Shown piece after piece: positions 51,448 to 61,043 of a DNA stretch of 64,000 nt. The DNA is from an uncultured bacterium (lineage in GTDB: Bacteria; Bacillota; Bacilli; Lactobacillales; Lactobacillaceae). The translations under genes and the position numbers were made by a program. A model generated the notes under the pieces. That model had not been told where the DNA came from, ran no database searches, and worked only from the letters and a program-made list of their open reading frames with translations. Within the stretch, counting starts at the first letter, position 1; each line of letters opens with the position of its first letter. Location: assembly GCA_905214235.1 (NCBI GenBank), contig CAJMLF010000006.1:11952-75951 (forward strand). Reading direction: 5' to 3'.

Positions 51448-52092
51448 ATGAGTAAAGTATTTATCGCGGGCGGCTCTGGCCGGGTCGCAACTGACCTAAT
51501 CAAGGACCTGGTAGCCGCCGGAAACAACGTTGTTGCGGGGGCCCGCCATCCCAAAAAGATCATTGAGTTGGCTGGGGTCACGCCGGTCACCCTGGACCTC
51601 CATGGTGACGTCGCTAAGATTGCGACCCTGATGGCCGGCAGTGACGCGGTTTACTTCGTTGCCGGCTCCCGGGGCAAGGACCTCTTACAGACCGATGCCA
51701 TGGGTGCGGTCAAGACGATGCAGGCCGCCCAGCGTGCCGGCGTTAAGCGCTACATCATGTTGAGCTCCATGTACGCCCTCCAGCCAGAAAAGTGGGCCGA
51801 CTACCCGGCATTGGCTTCGATCACCGACTACAATATCGCCAAGTTCTTCGCCGACAACTACCTGATCAGCAATACTGACCTGGACTACACAATTATCCAA
51901 CCGGCTTCACTGACCGAGGAAGCGGCCACCGGCAAGGTTAGCTTTGGAGAAGGCAACGACACTACGAACCCGATTCCGGACGTTGCCCGTGTCTTGGCCA
52001 GCGTACTGACGGCTGATAACACCATCGGCAAGGTCATCATGATGCGCAGCGGCCAGGCACCAATTGAAGACGCGGTGGCAGCTGTAAAGTAG
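51448..52092 (+). CDS. NAD(P)-binding atypical SDR / NmrA-like oxidoreductase
   Basis: The 214-residue protein begins VFIAGGSGRVATDLIKDL and has YFVAGSRGKDLLQTDAMG, RYIMLSSMYALQP and DYTIIQPASLTEE, as in the related protein at 45122. AAAGGAGG precedes the ATG. It lies 33 bases after the broken nitroreductase and was probably its operon partner, which suggests a flavin/NAD(P)H redox or detoxification role. Confidence 0.9.
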   Translation: MSKVFIAGGSGRVATDLIKDLVAAGNNVVAGARHPKKIIELAGVTPVTLDLHGDVAKIATLMAGSDAVYFVAGSRGKDLLQTDAMGAVKTMQAAQRAGVKRYIMLSSMYALQPEKWADYPALASITDYNIAKFFADNYLISNTDLDYTIIQPASLTEEAATGKVSFGEGNDTTNPIPDVARVLASVLTADNTIGKVIMMRSGQAPIEDAVAAVK

Positions 52093-52152
52093 CCCTCCAT
52101 ACCAAAGGAGTACCCGTTTCCGGTACTCACCTAAAAAATAATGCTAATACCG

Positions 52153-52203
52153 AAAGTACGGTCCAACATCCAGAAGGGATTCGACGTTGGACCGTACTTT
52201 TTC
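52153..52203. terminator. Terminator between the SDR and GH2 genes
   Basis: AAAGTACGGTCCAAC (52153-52167) pairs perfectly with GTTGGACCGTACTTT (52186-52200), followed by TTTTCTG. A smaller hairpin, GAGTACC/GGTACTC (about 52107-52126), precedes it. Confidence 0.88.
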
Positions 52204-52257
52204 TGTCATTTCTTTGTATAAGGAGTTTGTTTGTATTCCTGAGGTTGTTGAATACAA

Positions 52258-54687
52258 TTATTTGCTACTTGGTGCAATCTGAAACTTAACTTTTGCATCT
52301 GATAGTTTGGAGTTTGAAATAGTAACCGTCACCTCCCCTCGTTGCGTCGGCCGCAGGATTGCCTGGGCCTGCCCATGATAGGTATGGGTCTTAGTATCAG
52401 CATAGTTATCTTCACCTTGCGGGTTAGCATTTCCAAAGCCCACTAACTTTGCTGGGCCATCAACCGTTATCGTGAGCGGACAATCCTCTTGCGAATTCAA
52501 TCGACCATTTTTATCAACCAAAGCAAGGTCAACGTAGGCGAGGTCAGCCGAGTTATTAGTAATTTGATTTTCTTCTAGCTGGGCCCGAATGTGGTCGACC
52601 TTTCCAGCCGTCTGCAGGCTAAATGATTTGCCCGCACTAGTCGCGGTTAACGTACCGGGTTGGTAAGGCAGGTTAAATATTGCCCGGTGGTCCTTAACCG
52701 CTTGGGTGGCGATTTGGTGACCATTTAGGGTTAGGGTAGCCTCCTCACCGGCAGCGTATACTTCGACCGTGACGTCTTGACCTTCGTAGCCACGCCAGGT
52801 CCAACTACTAATACCATCGATGAAGCCCCAGCTACCAAAACCAAACTCATTTGGCTCTTTCTTGATCCAGGGGTAGCGAACCGCGATGTACGGCGCCTGC
52901 CGTTTGCCAAAAACAATTTCCCGGTAGTACGAAACTGGACAGCGGTTGCCAAGCAGGTCAAAGTCCCCGCTAGCGGCAGTCCGCCACGGGTATTGGCCAT
53001 AAAAGTCGCCTTGACCGCGCCCGTAGTGCATTTGACCAATGCCACACTCGCCAAGGTAGTCCCAACCAGTCCAGGTGAAATCCCCTAGCAGGTATGGGTA
53101 CTTTTTAATGAGGGCCCAATTTTCACTAATCTGGTAAGGGTAGGTTTCCGTCCCCAGAATCAACCGGTGCGGGTACTTCTTGCCATCCATCACGTAACGA
53201 GCGGTCCCGTAGTTATAACCGGCAATGTCGAGGGCCGCAAACGATTCGGCCGTCGCCTGACCGGTCAGCTCATCTTCAATGACTTCCTTGGTCAAGGATG
53301 ACATGTTAGCCGCGAGGGCATTGATATCCATCTTTGCCGGGTGGTCACCATTTTTTGCCTGCCCTTGTTGCATCTTTTTGGCGGTTACCGCTCCCAACGT
53401 TACCAGGAAATTCGTCGCGTCGGTAATGTAGCGGGTATTATCAAGCTGACGAAGATAAGCAACAATCTTACGGGCCTGCTGTGCCCCATACGGTGTTCCC
53501 AGTGACTGAATTTCGTTACCAATTGAGTACAGAACTACCGACGGGTGATTATACGAACTATTTACGAGTGAACGGGCCATATACTTCCAGTGGCCAGTAA
53601 AGTCTTGGGCAACATCTTGGGGATTCTTTGGCCGGTCCCATGCATCGCTTAACTCGTTTAGCACCAGGACCCCATAGTGGTCACAGGCATCCAAGATATT
53701 TTGACTAGCCTGGTTGTGGGAGCAACGAATTGCGTTGAAGCCCGCAGCATGCAGCTTTTGAATCCGGCGCCATTCAGCAGCCCGGATGTCCGCAGCACCA
53801 ATTAACCCGTTGTCGTGGTGAAGGCAAGCTCCCCGTAGCTTGACAGTCTGGCCGTTCACCATCAGTCCCCTTTGCCGGTTCAGGGCTAGGGTCCGAATGC
53901 CCACACTGGTTTGGGCTGTGTCAATGACCTGGTCACCATCCATAATTGCTACCTGTAGGGTATACAACGTTGGCGACTCTGATGACCACAGCTGGGCATC
54001 GGCCACATCGAGACGCTGTTGAAATTCTTCCCTGTCACCATCACCAAACATGGTTAATGGGCATGCGGTACTAGCAACGGTTTTGCCATCTGCATTATCC
54101 AATGTGATCCGGGCGGTCAAGTCCTTAGCATGGTGTCCATGGTTAATAACTTGAGTAGTCACGGCAAGCGTTGCCAGTCCGTCCGCTACTCCCATGGCCC
54201 GGACACGCAAACCATTAACCGGAATTTGAACCTCATTACCAACATAAAGGTGGACGTCCCGGTACACCCCCAGGCCGGAGTACCAACGAGAATCATCAGC
54301 ACTTACCGCGGTGACCTTGATATCGTTAGTCTGGCCGTAACGTAAGAAGCGGTCGAGTGACACCAAAAAACTAGCATAGCCGGTTGGTTCACCACCTGCA
54401 TACTGGTCATTAACGTACACCTTACTGTGGGTATAAACACCTTCAAACTCAAGGGTAACGTAATTAGCGGTCCATTCTTTGGGAACCATTAAGTGCTTTA
54501 CTAGGGTCACCGTCCCGTTCGGGTAGTAGCCCTTCTTATTACCGGTTGGCGCATTGTGGTCACGGTCACGGTGAATTAGGTCATCGTATGGCAGGGTAAC
54601 CGGCTTCCCCTTGGCAGGAGCAAGGGACAGACCACCTTGGCCACCAGTTAATACCTCCCAGTTACTGTTAAAATCTGTTGGAATCAT
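52258..54687 (-). CDS. Glycoside hydrolase family 2, beta-galactosidase-like
   Basis: The 809-residue cytoplasmic enzyme has the GH2 order: sugar-binding jelly roll (about 40-170), immunoglobulin-like domain, TIM barrel, then C-terminal beta domains. Glu392 in LYSIGNEIQ is the acid/base and Glu514 in ILGTETYPYQ the nucleophile; LRGACLHHDNG and RCSHNQ are also typical. Beta-galactosidase is most likely, but beta-glucuronidase or mannosidase specificity cannot be excluded. It is monocistronic, with GGATGGAG before the ATG and a cre-like sequence 28 bases upstream. Confidence 0.9.
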   Translation of the reverse strand: MIPTDFNSNWEVLTGGQGGLSLAPAKGKPVTLPYDDLIHRDRDHNAPTGNKKGYYPNGTVTLVKHLMVPKEWTANYVTLEFEGVYTHSKVYVNDQYAGGEPTGYASFLVSLDRFLRYGQTNDIKVTAVSADDSRWYSGLGVYRDVHLYVGNEVQIPVNGLRVRAMGVADGLATLAVTTQVINHGHHAKDLTARITLDNADGKTVASTACPLTMFGDGDREEFQQRLDVADAQLWSSESPTLYTLQVAIMDGDQVIDTAQTSVGIRTLALNRQRGLMVNGQTVKLRGACLHHDNGLIGAADIRAAEWRRIQKLHAAGFNAIRCSHNQASQNILDACDHYGVLVLNELSDAWDRPKNPQDVAQDFTGHWKYMARSLVNSSYNHPSVVLYSIGNEIQSLGTPYGAQQARKIVAYLRQLDNTRYITDATNFLVTLGAVTAKKMQQGQAKNGDHPAKMDINALAANMSSLTKEVIEDELTGQATAESFAALDIAGYNYGTARYVMDGKKYPHRLILGTETYPYQISENWALIKKYPYLLGDFTWTGWDYLGECGIGQMHYGRGQGDFYGQYPWRTAASGDFDLLGNRCPVSYYREIVFGKRQAPYIAVRYPWIKKEPNEFGFGSWGFIDGISSWTWRGYEGQDVTVEVYAAGEEATLTLNGHQIATQAVKDHRAIFNLPYQPGTLTATSAGKSFSLQTAGKVDHIRAQLEENQITNNSADLAYVDLALVDKNGRLNSQEDCPLTITVDGPAKLVGFGNANPQGEDNYADTKTHTYHGQAQAILRPTQRGEVTVTISNSKLSDAKVKFQIAPSSK

Positions 54688-54714
54688 TGATCTTCACTCC
54701 ATCCTCTGTTCCTA

Positions 54715-54728
54715 TGTAAGCGTTTCAC
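54715..54728 (-). promoter_or_regulatory. cre-like site upstream of the GH2 gene
   Basis: TGTAAGCGTTTCAC matches the cre core (TGNAANCGNTT) but ends AC instead of CA. It lies between the GH2 gene and the divergent GH3/EIIC operon and could act on either. Confidence 0.55.
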
Positions 54729-54921
54729 ATTCACCGTGAGTATACCGACTTCCACTGGTTGGCAAGCACTATTTTTAGGTATTTAGGGTCAATTTTAGCG
54801 TTAACAGTAAGCAAACTTCCTATTCATCATTTATTCCCCCAAAAAGCTAATATTATTCTTTAAAGCCCTTTCATAGAATTTAAATTAGGAACTGAATTAA
54901 GAATAAGGAGGTTACCCAACT

Positions 54922-57210
54922 ATGGAGGAACCAAAAGCAATTTTAAAGAAGTTAACACTAGAAGAAAAAGCTAGTCTGTGCTCAGGACGTGGCGCCTGGC
55001 ACACCAAGACCATAAAGCGGCTCGGCATTCCAGAAACGATGATGTGCGATGGCCCCGTCGGCCTGCGTAAGCAAGTTGGTAAGGAAGACAACTTGGGAAT
55101 CAACGAATCCGTCAAAACGGTTTGTTTTCCTGCCACTGCAACCCTGGCCTGGTCGTTTGACCCCCAAGCAACGGCTGCCCTTGGTAAGACCCTTGGACGG
55201 GAATGCCAATCACAAAATGTCCAAATGCTCTTAGGACCTGGAATGAACATCAAACGAAACGTCCTCGGTGGCCGTAACTTTGAATACTACAGCGAAGACC
55301 CTTACCTCACCGGTCAACTTGCGGCCGCCTACATCAATGGGCTCCAGTCCACGGGGGTGGCTGCCTGCGCCAAGCACTTTGCCGGAAACAGCCAGGAAAC
55401 CTTCCGGATGTCTGGTAATTCAATCATCGCTGAGCGCCCACTTCACGAAATTTACCTGGCCGCCTTTGAACATGTTGTTAAAAATACCCACCTGCGGTCA
55501 ATTATGGCCGCTTACAATTCACTCAACGGTCACTTCTGCTCGGAAAATAAGGACCTCCTTACCACCACTTTAAGAAACAAGTGGGGATTTTCCGGGATGA
55601 CCGTTACTGACTGGGGAGCCGTCAAAGACCGGGTTAAGGGAATTCAAGCCGGCTGTGACCTGGAAATGCCTGGTGGCCCAGGTGCCCAAGACGATGCCAT
55701 TGTAGCTGCTGTTAAGGATGGGCGCTTAGCAACGGCCGACCTCGACAAGGCCGTTTTAAACGTCCTCCGCTTCATCAAACAGGCCGTTGATAACCGGCAA
55801 ACGGTCACTGGTAACCTTGATGCTGACCACGACCTCGCGGTTAAGTTAGCGACCCAGTCAGACGTGCTTATGCAAAACAAACATAACTTGCTCCCGTTAA
55901 ATAAGGGACAAAAGGTAGCCTTTATCGGCGCCTTCGCCCAAAAGCCACGCTTCCAAGGTGGCGGTAGTTCGCACGTTAACGCCTACAAGGTCAGCTCTGC
56001 CCTTGATTATGCTAAGGACCAACACCTCAACATTAACTTTGTGCCTGGTTACGATGCCGATAGTGACGACCCTGACCATCAATTAGAAACTGCCGCAGTA
56101 ACTGCTGCCCAGGGTGCCGATGTGGTAGTTATCTTTGCTGGCCTTCCTGACCGTTACGAAACTGAGGGTGAAGACCGGACAACCATGAAAATGCCTGCTA
56201 ACCAAAACCAGCTGATTCACGCGATTAGCGCCGTCCAGCCGAATACGGTGGTCGTCCTCCACACTGGCTCACCAGTTGAAATGCCATGGAAAGATGACGT
56301 TGCTGCCATCATGAACATGGGCTTAGCTGGTGAAGGGGTCGGCGAGGCCACCGGTCAACTGCTCTACGGTCAAGCTAACCCTTCTGGTCACCTAACGGAA
56401 ACTTATCCTCAACGACTGGAGGATACTTCTTCCTACCTCAACTACCCTGGTGAAAAAGGGACAGTCCACTACCGGGAAAACATCTTCGTCGGTTACCGTT
56501 ATTACGACAAGAAGAAAGTCGCAGTTAACTTCCCATTTGGTGCCGGTCTCTCCTACACGACCTTTAAATTTACTAACCTAACGCTTTCAACAAGCAGCAT
56601 GAAGGACACCGACCAGGCAACTATTAGCTGTGACGTAACTAACACTGGCAAGCAGGCTGGGGCAGTGACTGCTCAGCTATACATTGGCTGCCAGCACTCC
56701 GCCGTCCTGCGTCCTGTCCGTGAGCTCAAAGGCTTCCAGAAATGTTTCTTAAAGGCCGGGGAAACTCAGCAGATCACCTTTATCCTTAACCGGGAAAGCT
56801 TCCAGTACTGGAACGAACAAATTCATAACTGGACAGTTGAGTCTGGAAACTATCAACTAGCAATTGGTGACTCAAGCCGGCACTTACCATTAACCGGTTC
56901 AATCACGGTAATAGCCACGACCAAGCTGCCAATTCACTACTCAATTTATACGCCAATTGCCGAGGTAATCGACCACCCCGACGCTAAGAAGGAACTGGCC
57001 AAGGTTATGCAGCACCAGGTTTTGAAGATTGATGACCAAACGCTGGAAGCAATGGATCCCCAAAAGCGACAGAAGACGGAAGCAACGATCGAAGGAATGC
57101 TCCAAAATGCTGCTTCGATGACCCTGATGGCAATGGTTAGTCTCGGTAGCATGAGCATCAAGAAGCTCCGCCTAATGATTGACCGCCTCAATAGCAAGGA
57201 GGACGCTTAA
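54922..57210 (+). CDS. Beta-glucosidase, GH3
   Basis: The 762-residue enzyme has the GH3 barrel (about 1-300), with KHFAGNSQE, the nucleophile Asp230 in GMTVTDWGAV, the alpha/beta sandwich from about 310, with GGGSSHVN, and a fibronectin-III-like domain (about 560-670). An extra helical tail of roughly 90 residues (KKELAKVMQHQ ... LMIDRLN) follows, seen in the large Lactobacillus GH3 enzymes of the beta-D-glucosidase/xylosidase type. No signal peptide. AAGGAGG precedes the ATG. Its stop overlaps the EIIC start by one base, so the two form an operon. Confidence 0.93.
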   Translation: MEEPKAILKKLTLEEKASLCSGRGAWHTKTIKRLGIPETMMCDGPVGLRKQVGKEDNLGINESVKTVCFPATATLAWSFDPQATAALGKTLGRECQSQNVQMLLGPGMNIKRNVLGGRNFEYYSEDPYLTGQLAAAYINGLQSTGVAACAKHFAGNSQETFRMSGNSIIAERPLHEIYLAAFEHVVKNTHLRSIMAAYNSLNGHFCSENKDLLTTTLRNKWGFSGMTVTDWGAVKDRVKGIQAGCDLEMPGGPGAQDDAIVAAVKDGRLATADLDKAVLNVLRFIKQAVDNRQTVTGNLDADHDLAVKLATQSDVLMQNKHNLLPLNKGQKVAFIGAFAQKPRFQGGGSSHVNAYKVSSALDYAKDQHLNINFVPGYDADSDDPDHQLETAAVTAAQGADVVVIFAGLPDRYETEGEDRTTMKMPANQNQLIHAISAVQPNTVVVLHTGSPVEMPWKDDVAAIMNMGLAGEGVGEATGQLLYGQANPSGHLTETYPQRLEDTSSYLNYPGEKGTVHYRENIFVGYRYYDKKKVAVNFPFGAGLSYTTFKFTNLTLSTSSMKDTDQATISCDVTNTGKQAGAVTAQLYIGCQHSAVLRPVRELKGFQKCFLKAGETQQITFILNRESFQYWNEQIHNWTVESGNYQLAIGDSSRHLPLTGSITVIATTKLPIHYSIYTPIAEVIDHPDAKKELAKVMQHQVLKIDDQTLEAMDPQKRQKTEATIEGMLQNAASMTLMAMVSLGSMSIKKLRLMIDRLNSKEDA

Positions 57211-58652
57211 TGCTGACGACCTTAACCCACTTCTTTGCGGCATTCGGCGCTACCGTCGTGGTGCCGGTAATGATCTTCATCATTGCCCTATGCCTGCGGG
57301 TGCGTCCTAAAGTCGCCCTTGCTTCCGGTCTGTATGCCGGGGTCGGATTGACTGGTTTTTCCTGGATCATTACCGCCTTTACCCCGCTCGTCACTAAGAT
57401 CATCAAGCAGATGGTCCATTCAACGGGCATTAACCTCCCGATTGTTGACCTTGGGTGGCAGGCGGGATCACTGGCCGCGTTCGGGGCGCCAGTCGGTATC
57501 CTGATCTTTGTTTTGGCCCTCATCTTCGAGCTTATCCTTTTCTGGCTCGGTATCACAAAAGTCCTCGTCCCCTCCGGTCTCTGGAACAATTACGGGGATA
57601 TGATTTGGGGCGTGCTCGCCTATTACGCCACCGGCAAGTTATGGATTGCCCTTGCCCTACCAGCGTTTCTAATTTGCTTTTCACTGATTCTGTCCGAGAT
57701 CCAGGCCGACCGGTGGTCAAAGTACTACCAGATTCCCAACGCCTGTACCTGTTGCCTCCACAACATTGAAATGGTGATTCCCGCCATCATTCTGGACCCG
57801 CTGTGGAATTGCCTGGGGCTCAACAGGATTGCCATCACCCCCAATGGTCTCAAAAAACGTTTCGGTGTCCTTGGTGAGCCAACTTTCCTTGGTGCCATCC
57901 TCGGTGTTTTCATTGGGATATTAGGTAATTTGACTGACCTCTTCACTTTTAAGGCCTGGGGCCAAATTCTCCAGTTTGCCATCCAACTAGCAGCGGTCAT
58001 GACCATCTTCCCCCTGGTGACAAAGATCTTTGCCGATGCCTTTGTCCCACTGGCCAACGAAATTGATGCCCACCGCAAGGCCCAGGACGCCAAGGAAGGG
58101 ACCATTTCCAATAAGAAACAGTGGTTCCTCGTAGTCGATGATGGTGTGGGGTACGGTGAAACGACCACTATCCTCTCGGGAATGATTCTTATCCCCATTA
58201 TGGTGGCAATTGCCTTTCTCCTCCCCGGCAATCGGACCCTTCCAGTGGTCGACCTGATTGCCCTGCCATACATGTGTGAATCATTTGTTGCACTGACTAA
58301 TGGTAATATCGCCAAGGTGATTGCCAATGGGGTCGTCTGGTTTAGCGTCGGCCTCTATGCTTCATCCTGGCTGGGGTCAATCTACACCGGCGCGGTTTCA
58401 CACTTTGGCGTCGCCCTACCAGCCGGGGTGGTAATGATCACTAGTTTTAACCTGATGGCCCGACCAATCAACGCCTTGATCTTTGCCGCATTTATTTCCC
58501 AAAGTCCCCTGTGGATTGGTATTTGTATCGTTGCCTACCTTCTTTCACTAGTTGGCTTACGACGTTATCGACCACAAATCTGGTCCTACCTGAACAAGAT
58601 GGCTAGCAAGAACGCCAGCAGCAAGGATCACGCTGTCCAAACAAATAAATAG
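57210..58652 (+). CDS. PTS galactitol-type EIIC permease
   Basis: The 480-residue membrane protein has about 10-12 segments and the galactitol-family EIIC pattern (GLYAGVGLTGF, VDLGWQAGSLAAFGAP, NACTCCLHNIEMVIP). It is coupled to the GH3 beta-glucosidase by a TAATG overlap. EIIA and EIIB are not encoded nearby, so it must borrow them or act without phosphorylation. The pairing with a glucosidase suggests the imported sugar is a glucoside, possibly unphosphorylated on entry, because GH3 enzymes do not use 6-phosphoglucosides. Confidence 0.88.
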   Translation: MLTTLTHFFAAFGATVVVPVMIFIIALCLRVRPKVALASGLYAGVGLTGFSWIITAFTPLVTKIIKQMVHSTGINLPIVDLGWQAGSLAAFGAPVGILIFVLALIFELILFWLGITKVLVPSGLWNNYGDMIWGVLAYYATGKLWIALALPAFLICFSLILSEIQADRWSKYYQIPNACTCCLHNIEMVIPAIILDPLWNCLGLNRIAITPNGLKKRFGVLGEPTFLGAILGVFIGILGNLTDLFTFKAWGQILQFAIQLAAVMTIFPLVTKIFADAFVPLANEIDAHRKAQDAKEGTISNKKQWFLVVDDGVGYGETTTILSGMILIPIMVAIAFLLPGNRTLPVVDLIALPYMCESFVALTNGNIAKVIANGVVWFSVGLYASSWLGSIYTGAVSHFGVALPAGVVMITSFNLMARPINALIFAAFISQSPLWIGICIVAYLLSLVGLRRYRPQIWSYLNKMASKNASSKDHAVQTNK

Positions 58653-58666
58653 CAACTACTTAAATG

Positions 58667-58708
58667 GCCCCCTACAGGCAATTAAATTACTTGTAGAGGG
58701 CCGCGCTT
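58667..58708 (+). terminator. Terminator of the GH3/EIIC operon
   Basis: GGCCCCCTACA (58667-58677) pairs with TGTAGAGGGCC (58692-58702), then GCGCTTTTT. Confidence 0.8.
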
Positions 58709-58732
58709 TTTAGGGAGCAATTGTTTCACTAT

Positions 58733-58880
58733 TTATATTTTGTGGGGCCACAGGGCCAGGTACTTTTTGGCGACTGCTAACTCCAGTCTAGCATCGTATA
58801 ATTCTTGGCTTTTCTTTGCCCGTCGCTGATTAGTGAAGCCCGGGGTTAATGACCACCAGCTTCGACTAATGATTTTTTAA
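58733..58880 (-). pseudogene. Possible gene remnant (about 48 codons, no start)
   Basis: In the otherwise gene-poor interval 58653-59007, a leftward frame of about 48 codons ends at TAA (58735-58733). It encodes SWWSLTPGFTNQRRAKK and SQELYDARLELAVAKKYLAL, a basic-then-amphipathic helical peptide. It has no start codon with a ribosome site, so it may be the tail of a decayed small gene. I do not recognise it. The remaining 120 bases hold the terminator of the GH3 pseudogene. Confidence 0.3.
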
Positions 58881-58952
58881 TAGTGGTTTGCCACAGCCAG
58901 TTGGGAAGCGTAATGGACTTATTTATGATTCCCCTTTACAATTACAAATACA

Positions 58953-59003
58953 AAGCGACTGCTAACTGCCGGATTTACCGGGTGTTAGCAGCCGCTTCAT
59001 TTT
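58953..59003 (-). terminator. Terminator of the broken GH3 gene
   Basis: AAGCGACTGCTAAC (58953-58966) pairs with GTTAGCAGCCGCTT (58984-58997), with CCGG inner pairs; leftward it continues into TTTGTATTTG. Confidence 0.75.
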
Positions 59004-59007
59004 TCTT

Positions 59008-60979
59008 TTATTCAACTTGGGCAACAAATTGCCGCTTCGTGCCGTCAATCAGGGCATCCTTTGTGACGGTGACCTTTCCTTTGGTATTCAAGTTATCCGA
59101 TACATCCCCAGCCAACAAGGTGAACTGGCCATGCTCAACCTTCCACTTCATATCTTCATCCAAGAAAGCGAACAGGCTCGGGTTGACGATGAAGGTAACC
59201 GTCTCCTTCTCACTAGGTTGGAGTTCAACCCGTTTGAACCCGGCTAACTGCTTATTGGGCCGAACCATTGAGGCGACCTCGTCTCGAAAGTAGAGTTGGA
59301 CAACCTCGGCACCGGCCACGTGGCCAGTATTTTTAACGTCCACACTGACCTTAAATACTTGATCAGGGGTGACTTGGTCATGGTCAACTCGCAGGTGGTC
59401 AACCTTAAAGCTCGTGTATGAGAGTCCGTGGCCAAAGGCATAGCGTGGTGTCCGCGGCCCGTCAACGTAAGTATTGAAGGCTGCGGATGCCCCTGTATCA
59501 GTCCCCGAACCATTGTCATGGTTATAGTAAACCGGAATTTGTCCGGCGTTCCGGGCTACCGAGCAGGTTAGCTTGCCGGACGGGTTAATTTTGCCCGTCA
59601 TAATGTCGGCCAGGACTTCCCCACCGAATTCGCCAGGTGTCCAGGCCTCAATAATGGCGTTTAAGTACTTATCGGCCACATCACTGGAAATCGGCCGGCC
59701 GTCAAAGTGGACCCCTACTAAGGTCTTGCCTAGCTTGGCAACCTGCTTAATAAACTTATCCTGAATTGCCGGCAGGTTAATGCTTTGGGAATCAATCCCT
59801 TCCCCGGTGGTCGAGGTCATGTTCCAGCCGTACTTACCACCAAGCGTCAGAACAACAACATCCGCCTTCTTAGCTACTGCAAGGGCCTCAGCGAAGTGCG
59901 TATCGTCATTGCCGACATAGGGGAAGCCGTATGCGTACTCGACAGTTGCCCGTGGACAGGCGTCCTTAAGCGCAGCAAAGAGACTCTTTGCCTGTGGGTA
60001 ACACTGCCGGGTCAGTTTCTCAACGGCAGCCGGTTGACGGTGCACGATTGACCCGGGATAGGTATTCACGGTTGCGTGGGGGTTAACCGGTGAATCATCA
60101 TCGGTTTCGATTCCGGCCATCGTGACCTTAACCCCGACCGTTGATTCTTTCATCCCCATATAGGTGTAGCAGCCAAAAAGGGACCGAACTGAATCGGCGT
60201 GGCAGCCGATTACGGCAATCCTCTTGGTTTCAGTGTTGAGCGGCAATGCACCATCGTTTTTTAGCATGATAACTGATTTAGCAGCCGCCTCCCGGCTAAT
60301 CTTCTTTGCTGCCGGGTCACTGTAAATTTTGGCGACCTTATCGTTTTCTTTAGCAAAGGGGTGTTCGAATAAGCCGAGTTTAAACTTCGTTACAAGGGTG
60401 TGATAAACGGCCCGGTCAAGGTAGGCCTCATCTAGTTGGCCATTCTCAATCATCTTTACCAGGTCCTGGTTGTAACAGTTAACAATTGGCAACTCGGCGT
60501 CCATCCCGGCCAAAGCGGGGATCGCGGGTGACGTCAAGGACGGGGGCACACACCTGCCGCATTCCCACTGCCCGACTCTGCTTACCAATGACCTTCCCAA
60601 CCTCTTCCTCAAGGACGGGGTCCCAGGTCGAAGCCTGACCAATTCCTGATGGAAAGGTTGTTGAATTAGCCACCAGGGGGCCCGACAGTGACTCAATATG
60701 GAACAAAGCTGGGATGTGGTGGTCAGACAGGCGCATTGCCAATCGCTGGTCTTCGTTGACCATCTTGGCAACCGCCTGCTCTGTTGGCATTGCCACAGCA
60801 ATCAGGTTAGAAACCTGGCCGAAGCCGTGGGGAAAGAGGTCGTCCGCCTTCCGCTTTCCCATTTGAGCCCGTCCAAAGCATTGGACTTGCCCTAACTTTT
60901 CGGCTAGTGACATCTTACTTAGCAGGTCCTTCGCCCGCTCCTCTGCACTAAGCGCGGAGTTTAAATACTTTTCCGTCAT
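59008..60979 (-). pseudogene. GH3 beta-glucosidase broken by an internal deletion and frameshift
   Basis: The N-terminal frame (ATG 60979, AAGGAGGAAA upstream) encodes about 157 good GH3 residues up to DVTRDPRFGR, then shifts to GRRVANC and stops at 60479. The other frame resumes at once with AGMDAELPIVNCYNQDL and runs intact to 59008, including the C-terminal sandwich and fibronectin-III domain. The normal enzyme has about 130-150 residues between RFGR and AGMDxELP, including the catalytic Asp. They are missing here. The joint falls on the shared GGCCGGGATGG sequence (60501-60511). The gene is therefore dead twice over: shifted and without nucleophile. It is downstream of the GPH gene. Confidence 0.9.
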
Positions 60980-61000
60980 CGTTCATTTCCTCCTTAAATG

Positions 61001-61033
61001 AAAAAGCCATAGCTTAACTTAGTTATGACTTTT
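61001..61033 (-). terminator. Weak hairpin between GPH transporter and GH3 pseudogene
   Basis: AAAAAGCCATAGCT (61001-61014) pairs with AGTTATGACTTTT (61021-61033), AT-rich, with TTTTTC following leftward; may only attenuate. Confidence 0.55.
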
Positions 61034-61043
61034 GAACCTAAAA

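Noticed and set aside
52100..52130. Hairpin GAGTACC/GGTACTC as a riboswitch part
   Set aside because: It lies after the SDR stop, just before a strong terminator, so it is best read as part of the transcript end.
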